A program made the position numbers and the translations under genes. Positions 60,369-64,000 of a stretch of DNA of 64,000 nucleotides are shown one piece after another (position 1 is the stretch's first letter; the number at the start of each line of letters is the position of its first letter). The notes under the pieces are model-generated. The model saw only the letters and a list, made by a program, of their open reading frames with translations. It was not told where the DNA came from and searched no databases. Source of the stretch: DATFCK01 sp963728975. GTDB taxonomy: Bacteria > Verrucomicrobiota > Verrucomicrobiia > Chthoniobacterales > UBA10450. The DNA lies in NCBI GenBank assembly GCA_963728975.1, contig CAVSMF010000003.1:1-64000 (forward strand), in the 5' to 3' direction.

Positions 60369-61411
60369 AACGGATTCTCCTCACCATCTTTCAACTGGCG
60401 GTCACTGTCGCGATGCTTTGGTGGGTGTTTCACGACCCGGGCCAGCGGGCCCAGATGAAAACTGCGCTCTACGCAGCCGACCGCCGCTGGATCGCCATGG
60501 GCGTGCTCGCCTACATCCTGGTGGAAGCCTCGGCCGCGGTGCGCTGGCAAATTCTTCTCCGGGTCCAGAAAATCCAGGTTGGTCTCGGCCGCGTCTCGGC
60601 CTTGTTTCTGATCGGAATGTTTTACAATCAATTTCTGCCCGGGGGCACCGGTGGCGATATCATCAAGAGCTACCTGCTCTTAAAAGAAACCGATAAGAAG
60701 GCGGGTGCGCTCCTCGCCGTCGTGTTCGACCGTTTAATCGGGTTGGTCGCGCTCGTCACCATAACCATCATCCTGATCAGTTTACGGTTCCATTTGCTAT
60801 GGCAAACCGCCGAAACCAGGCGACTGGTCGGCGTTCTCTTGTTTCTCCTGGGAAGCTCAATCGCCTTCCTGATTACAAGTTTCGTCATCAGTGGTTTCAA
60901 TCTTTTCCACTTTTTGCCCGGTAAATTTCCGGGGCGCGACAAATTGATTGAGATCTCCGTCGCCTATCATTTGTACGCCCGCCACTGGTTCGCGACTCTG
61001 GCTGCGTTCGCTGCCTCGCTGGTGGCTCACCTTGCTACTTTTGCGACCTTTCTCTGTGTTGCCTACGCTTTCGCCAACGTGCCCGGTGCTTTTCCCGACG
61101 GTATAAATGTCATCAGCTTCTTCTCCGTTTTGCCAATCGAGCGCACCATCACCGCATTGCCGATCAGTTTTGCCGGGGTCGGCCTGCGCGAACAAATCCT
61201 GCAGGTGATGTTGCATAATGTCTGCCATGCGTCGGTGGCAGTGGCCAAGCTCATTGGATCGATGGGCTTTCTTATCATCCTTTTCTGCAGCGCGCCGGGC
61301 GGTCTCGTTTATTTCTTTTATCGGCCGAGTGGCGCACCGCGTCACATCCGGCTGCGAGAAATGGAGCGCGAAGTCGCCACCCTCGAGCACGAGATCAGCG
61401 AGAAAGAGTAG
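60365..61411 (+). CDS. Lysylphosphatidylglycerol-synthase-TM (UPF0104) family membrane protein
   Basis: The protein has 348 aa and starts at an ATGA overlap with the preceding gene. About eight membrane helices; motifs ASAAVRWQILLRVQKIQVGL, FYNQFLPGGTGGDIIKSYLL and PISFAGVGLREQILQVM match the LPG_synthase_TM family (flippase-like domain, formerly UPF0104). Related proteins move aminoacylated or glycosylated lipids across the inner membrane. The charged C-terminus (REMEREVATLEHEISEKE) may be coiled-coil. The next gene starts after a heptad-repeat hairpin. Confidence 0.88.
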   Translation: MKRILLTIFQLAVTVAMLWWVFHDPGQRAQMKTALYAADRRWIAMGVLAYILVEASAAVRWQILLRVQKIQVGLGRVSALFLIGMFYNQFLPGGTGGDIIKSYLLLKETDKKAGALLAVVFDRLIGLVALVTITIILISLRFHLLWQTAETRRLVGVLLFLLGSSIAFLITSFVISGFNLFHFLPGKFPGRDKLIEISVAYHLYARHWFATLAAFAASLVAHLATFATFLCVAYAFANVPGAFPDGINVISFFSVLPIERTITALPISFAGVGLREQILQVMLHNVCHASVAVAKLIGSMGFLIILFCSAPGGLVYFFYRPSGAPRHIRLREMEREVATLEHEISEKE

Positions 61412-61461
61412 CAAAAAGACCTTCAGATGTTTCTCGGAAGCGCTTTTTCCAAATCTCTTTT

Positions 61462-61546
61462 CAACGCCCAACGCTCAACGCCCAACGTTCAACGTCCAAT
61501 TCAGAAAGTTGAGCGTTGGGCGTTGGACGTTGGGCGTTGGACGTTG
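61462..61546. repeat. Fold-back heptad array upstream of RibD-like gene
   Basis: CAACGYY units (61462-61498), a short loop, then RRCGTTG units (61507-61546) that can pair with them into a long hairpin. The last unit ends exactly 8 nt before the ATG at 61555, as at 40156/40165. Confidence 0.88.
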
Positions 61547-61554
61547 TTTTCTTA

Positions 61555-62253
61555 ATGAACAAGAAGCGTCAGCGACCCTTCGTCATCGTCACCTTCGCCA
61601 TGACAGTCGACGGCAAGATCACCACCAGAAACTTTTCTCCGGTCGATTTCACTTCACGCGAAGACAAACAACATTTGCTTCGGCAGCGCGCCCGGGGCGA
61701 CGCGGTCCTGATCGGACACAGCACATTGCGACAGGACAACGTCCGCCTCGGCTTGCCTGGTTCCGATCTGCGCGAGGAACGCATTGCCCGCGGCCAGGCT
61801 GCCTATCCGCTCCGGGTGATCATTTCCAACGAAGGAAAAATCGATAGCCGGCTCAACATCTTTCAGTCGGAGGTTTCTCCCATCGTCATTTTTTCGACGA
61901 CCCGGATGCCGAGGCAATTCCGGTGCGCGTTGATGGAAAAAGCCACCCTGCATTTGACTAAATCGCCTCAGGTTGATCTGAAAGAAATGCTGCACCGGTT
62001 GCGGACGGAATACAAAGTCCGCAGACTTGCCTGCGAAGGCGGCGCCCAACTTTTCCGGGCCCTGCTCGAACGCGATCTGGTCGATCAACTCAACCTTACC
62101 ATCGCTCCCTATCTTTTTGGAGGCGCCGATGCTCCGACCATCACCGGACTGAACAAGGATTTTCTGCCCCGAACCGTAAATTGCGCTCTCACCGGCATGC
62201 GGGTGGTTGCCAACGAATGTTTCCTAACCTACCGAATCAAACATCGCCGTTGA
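61555..62253 (+). CDS. RibD C-terminal-domain reductase
   Basis: The ATG at 61555 gives 232 aa. The RibD_C / dihydrofolate-reductase-like pattern is present: FVIVTFAMTVDGKITTRNFS, SREDKQHLLRQRARGDAVLI, RVIISNEGKIDSRLNIFQSE, RRLACEGGAQLFRALLERDL and VDQLNLTIAPYLFGGADAPT. It reduces a ribosylaminopyrimidine with NADPH in riboflavin synthesis, or a related substrate. The deaminase domain of RibD is absent. There is no Shine-Dalgarno; the leader is a heptad hairpin. A frame opening at 61516 crosses the repeat and is rejected. Confidence 0.88.
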   Translation: MNKKRQRPFVIVTFAMTVDGKITTRNFSPVDFTSREDKQHLLRQRARGDAVLIGHSTLRQDNVRLGLPGSDLREERIARGQAAYPLRVIISNEGKIDSRLNIFQSEVSPIVIFSTTRMPRQFRCALMEKATLHLTKSPQVDLKEMLHRLRTEYKVRRLACEGGAQLFRALLERDLVDQLNLTIAPYLFGGADAPTITGLNKDFLPRTVNCALTGMRVVANECFLTYRIKHRR

Positions 62254-62300
62254 TCCGGCATCGTTTGCCCAATTGATTTTTAGATTTTCCAACCACCCCA

Positions 62301-62765
62301 ATGCGTAAGACGAATTCAATCATCATGCGCGCTCCGGTCGCAGCCGTGTTTGAAACAGCCGCCGACCTCGCCTTGTGGCCCACCATTTTGCCGCACTACC
62401 GCTACATTCGTTATCTGGAGCGGGGCCCCGACCGCAACCTGGTGGTGATGGCGGCAAAACGACTCGGTCTCCCCATTTCCTGGACATCTGAACAAGTTAT
62501 TGATCGCGAAACAATGGAAGTGCGATTTCATCATCTCAAGGCGTTCACCAAGGGAATGGACGTAGTCTGGACGTTTCAGGAGACGCCGGACGGCGTCCAT
62601 GTCCAAATCGTGCATGATCTGCGGTTCCGGATCCCCGCATTGGCGCCACTAGCCGAGATCATTATCGGAAACTTCTTTATCCATCCGGTAGCATCTCGAA
62701 CACTCAAATGCATGAAACAATTTATAGAATCGTCCGCGAAACACACGAAAGACACGAAAGTATGA
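62301..62765 (+). CDS. SRPBCC-family (START-like) protein
   Basis: The protein has 154 aa. RKTNSIIMRAPVAAVFETAA, WPTILPHYRYIRYLERGPDR and VVWTFQETPDGVHVQIVHDL fit the SRPBCC ligand-binding/cyclase fold (polyketide cyclase-like). It lies 47 bp after the RibD-like gene and 58 bp before a ketosynthase. That context suggests it handles a polyketide or fatty acyl intermediate. The final residues (SAKHTKDTKV) are encoded by a cacgaaagacacgaaag repeat, so the original end is likely altered. Confidence 0.78.
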   Translation: MRKTNSIIMRAPVAAVFETAADLALWPTILPHYRYIRYLERGPDRNLVVMAAKRLGLPISWTSEQVIDRETMEVRFHHLKAFTKGMDVVWTFQETPDGVHVQIVHDLRFRIPALAPLAEIIIGNFFIHPVASRTLKCMKQFIESSAKHTKDTKV

Positions 62766-62815
62766 GAAACACCTTATTCTCTTCTCTGTTTTTCGTCTGT
62801 TTCGTCTGTTTCGTG
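62730..62815. repeat. CACGAAA-type inverted repeat
   Basis: cgaaacacacgaaagacacg (62737-62756) faces tttcgtctgtttcgtctgtt and tcgtggg (62790-62815) in inverted orientation. It overlaps the end of the SRPBCC gene and lies just before the ketosynthase start. Confidence 0.7.
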
Positions 62816-62823
62816 GGCACCCA

Positions 62824-64000
62824 ATGAAACGCCGTGTCGTCATCACCGGGATCGGCCCGATCACTTGTATTGGGACCGGCGTGGACGCGTTCTGGAACGC
62901 GCTCCGAGCGGAGAAGAGCGGGATCACCCGGATCTCCAGCTTCGATAGCAGCGCCTTTCACGCTCATTGCGGCGGCGAAATTCCCGGCTGGAATCCCGAT
63001 CGGTTTTTTCCGCCGCATCGATTGAAACGGCTTGATCGCTACGCCCAGTTTGCCGTCGCTTCGGCTCAACTGGCCCTGGAAGACGCAGGCATCGAATATT
63101 CGCGGGAAAGTCCGCAGGTTCGGATCGGAGTTAGCTTCGGCACAGCCTTGGGCGGGGTTTGCCAGGCCGAAGATCAACATATTCGGTTTCTCAAGAAAGG
63201 GGCCCGCGGCGTAAATCCAACGCTGGCTCTTCAGGTGTTTGGAGGATCCGCGCATTCGAACATCGCAATTGAGTTTGGGCTCCGCGGCGTCGGCACCACC
63301 AATTCGAACAGCTGCGCCAGCGGCACCGTTTCCGTGGGGGAGGCTTTGCGCTACATCCGGGACGATTTCGCCGATGTCGTGGTCGCAGGCGGAGCCGAAG
63401 CGCCCCTGGCGACACTCTCCTTCGGGGCGTTTGATCTGATCAAGACCATGAGCCGTTGGACCGGCGACCCCGCTTTCTCCTGCCGGCCGTTTGATCGGCT
63501 GCGCGATGGATTCGTCATGGGCGAAGGCGCCGCCTCCCTGGTTATCGAAGAGCGCGACCATGCCCGGGCTCGCGGGGCCCGCATTTACGCCGAAGTGCTT
63601 GGCTACAGTTTAAATAATGACGCCTATCACATGACGTCGCCCCTGCCCAGCGGCGAGGCCTGTATCCGCGCCATGGGCGAAGCTCTGCGGGATGCGCAAC
63701 TTGCTCCCGACCAGATCGATTATATCAATGCCCATGCCAGCTCGACTCAGCTCAACGACGCGACAGAGACGATGTCAATCAGGCAGATGTTCGGCGAGCA
63801 CGCCGAAAAGATCCCGATAAGCGGAACAAAAGGATATTATGCCCATCCGTTAGGCGCGACCGGTGCGATCGAAGCGGCGGTTTGCGCGCTGGCATTGGAT
63901 CGACAATGGATACCGCCCACGATCAACTATCAAAACTCCGATCCCGCCTGCCAGCTTGATGTCGTTCCCAACCACGGGCGTGACGCGAAATTGAATTATG
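62824..64000 (+). CDS. Beta-ketoacyl-[ACP] synthase (FabF/KAS II-like), C-terminus beyond window
   Basis: The ATG at 62824 starts MKRRVVITGIGPITCIGTGV. The catalytic triad is complete: Cys164 in NSNSCASGTVS, His304 in NAHASSTQLND and His341 in KGYYAHPLGATGAIEA. These are the Cys-His-His residues of KAS II, which condenses acyl-ACP with malonyl-ACP. The protein runs on past base 64000 (392 codons seen). With the SRPBCC protein just upstream it could belong to a small polyketide or aryl-polyene-like locus rather than housekeeping fatty-acid synthesis. No acyl carrier protein is in view. Confidence 0.9.
   Translation, partial: MKRRVVITGIGPITCIGTGVDAFWNALRAEKSGITRISSFDSSAFHAHCGGEIPGWNPDRFFPPHRLKRLDRYAQFAVASAQLALEDAGIEYSRESPQVRIGVSFGTALGGVCQAEDQHIRFLKKGARGVNPTLALQVFGGSAHSNIAIEFGLRGVGTTNSNSCASGTVSVGEALRYIRDDFADVVVAGGAEAPLATLSFGAFDLIKTMSRWTGDPAFSCRPFDRLRDGFVMGEGAASLVIEERDHARARGARIYAEVLGYSLNNDAYHMTSPLPSGEACIRAMGEALRDAQLAPDQIDYINAHASSTQLNDATETMSIRQMFGEHAEKIPISGTKGYYAHPLGATGAIEAAVCALALDRQWIPPTINYQNSDPACQLDVVPNHGRDAKLNY

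Overview
The window is bacterial and most likely comes from a soil Verrucomicrobiota (Chthoniobacterales / Spartobacteria, resembling the DA101-Udaeobacter lineage). The evidence is a full 16S rRNA gene whose V4 region looks spartobacterial from memory, one VPDRG-type and one VPEPP-type C-terminal sorting signal, and several transposases of the REP-associated (RAYT) type with a DnaA-like C-terminal domain. Most genes are GC-rich. The stretch at about 8.3-15.2 kb is visibly more AT-rich and looks acquired.

Layout. 1-8 kb: a glycosyltransferase cut by the window edge, a Calx-beta fragment, a C39-like cysteine peptidase, a fatty-acid-hydroxylase-type membrane enzyme, and a kelch/Calx-beta surface protein whose 5' end abuts a RAYT element next to a second RAYT. 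8.3-15.2 kb: an accessory island with an AAA+ ATPase, a decayed HNH endonuclease, a three-gene run ending in a pentapeptide-K+ channel translationally coupled (ATGA) to a nucleotidyltransferase, then a promoter/operator-driven HigB - HigA/ImmA - Beta-protein cassette. 15.2-20.5 kb: a graveyard of RAYT tails, a hicAB pair, an intact IS1182-type element, IS fragments and a cohesin-domain secreted protein. 20.5-24.4 kb: an adenylate cyclase/TPR protein, a 30-residue Lys-rich protein and a papain-like protease. 24.9-26.9 kb: a 16S rRNA gene with a boxA-like leader and no 23S gene following. 27-35.3 kb: repeat-dense DNA with two copies of a candidate structured RNA, small genes, tRNA-Ala and an M13 peptidase. 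35.3-53.3 kb: an M16 peptidase pair, tRNA-Ile, VanZ-like protein, phosphomannose isomerase, a third RAYT flanked by its palindromes, a PLP-binding protein, a TIR membrane protein, glycosyltransferase 39, a DUF72 protein and a BrkB-type membrane protein. 53.8-64 kb: a PEP-CTERM-like protein, FMN reductase, aspartyl protease, HD protein, an MFS transporter, and a same-strand run (sugar isomerase-like, flippase-like, RibD-like, SRPBCC, ketosynthase) that leaves the window.

The dominant non-genic theme is short palindromes, most with a 5' GTAG (or CTAC on the other strand), scattered by the dozen between genes and even into gene ends and the rRNA leader. This is the expected signature of REP sequences mobilised by RAYT transposases, and three RAYT genes and at least six RAYT tails are present. 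A second repeat type, 7-bp heptads, forms fold-back arrays ending exactly 8 nt upstream of two start codons. The best candidate for an undescribed system is the channel-nucleotidyltransferase pair at 10.7-12.5 kb.
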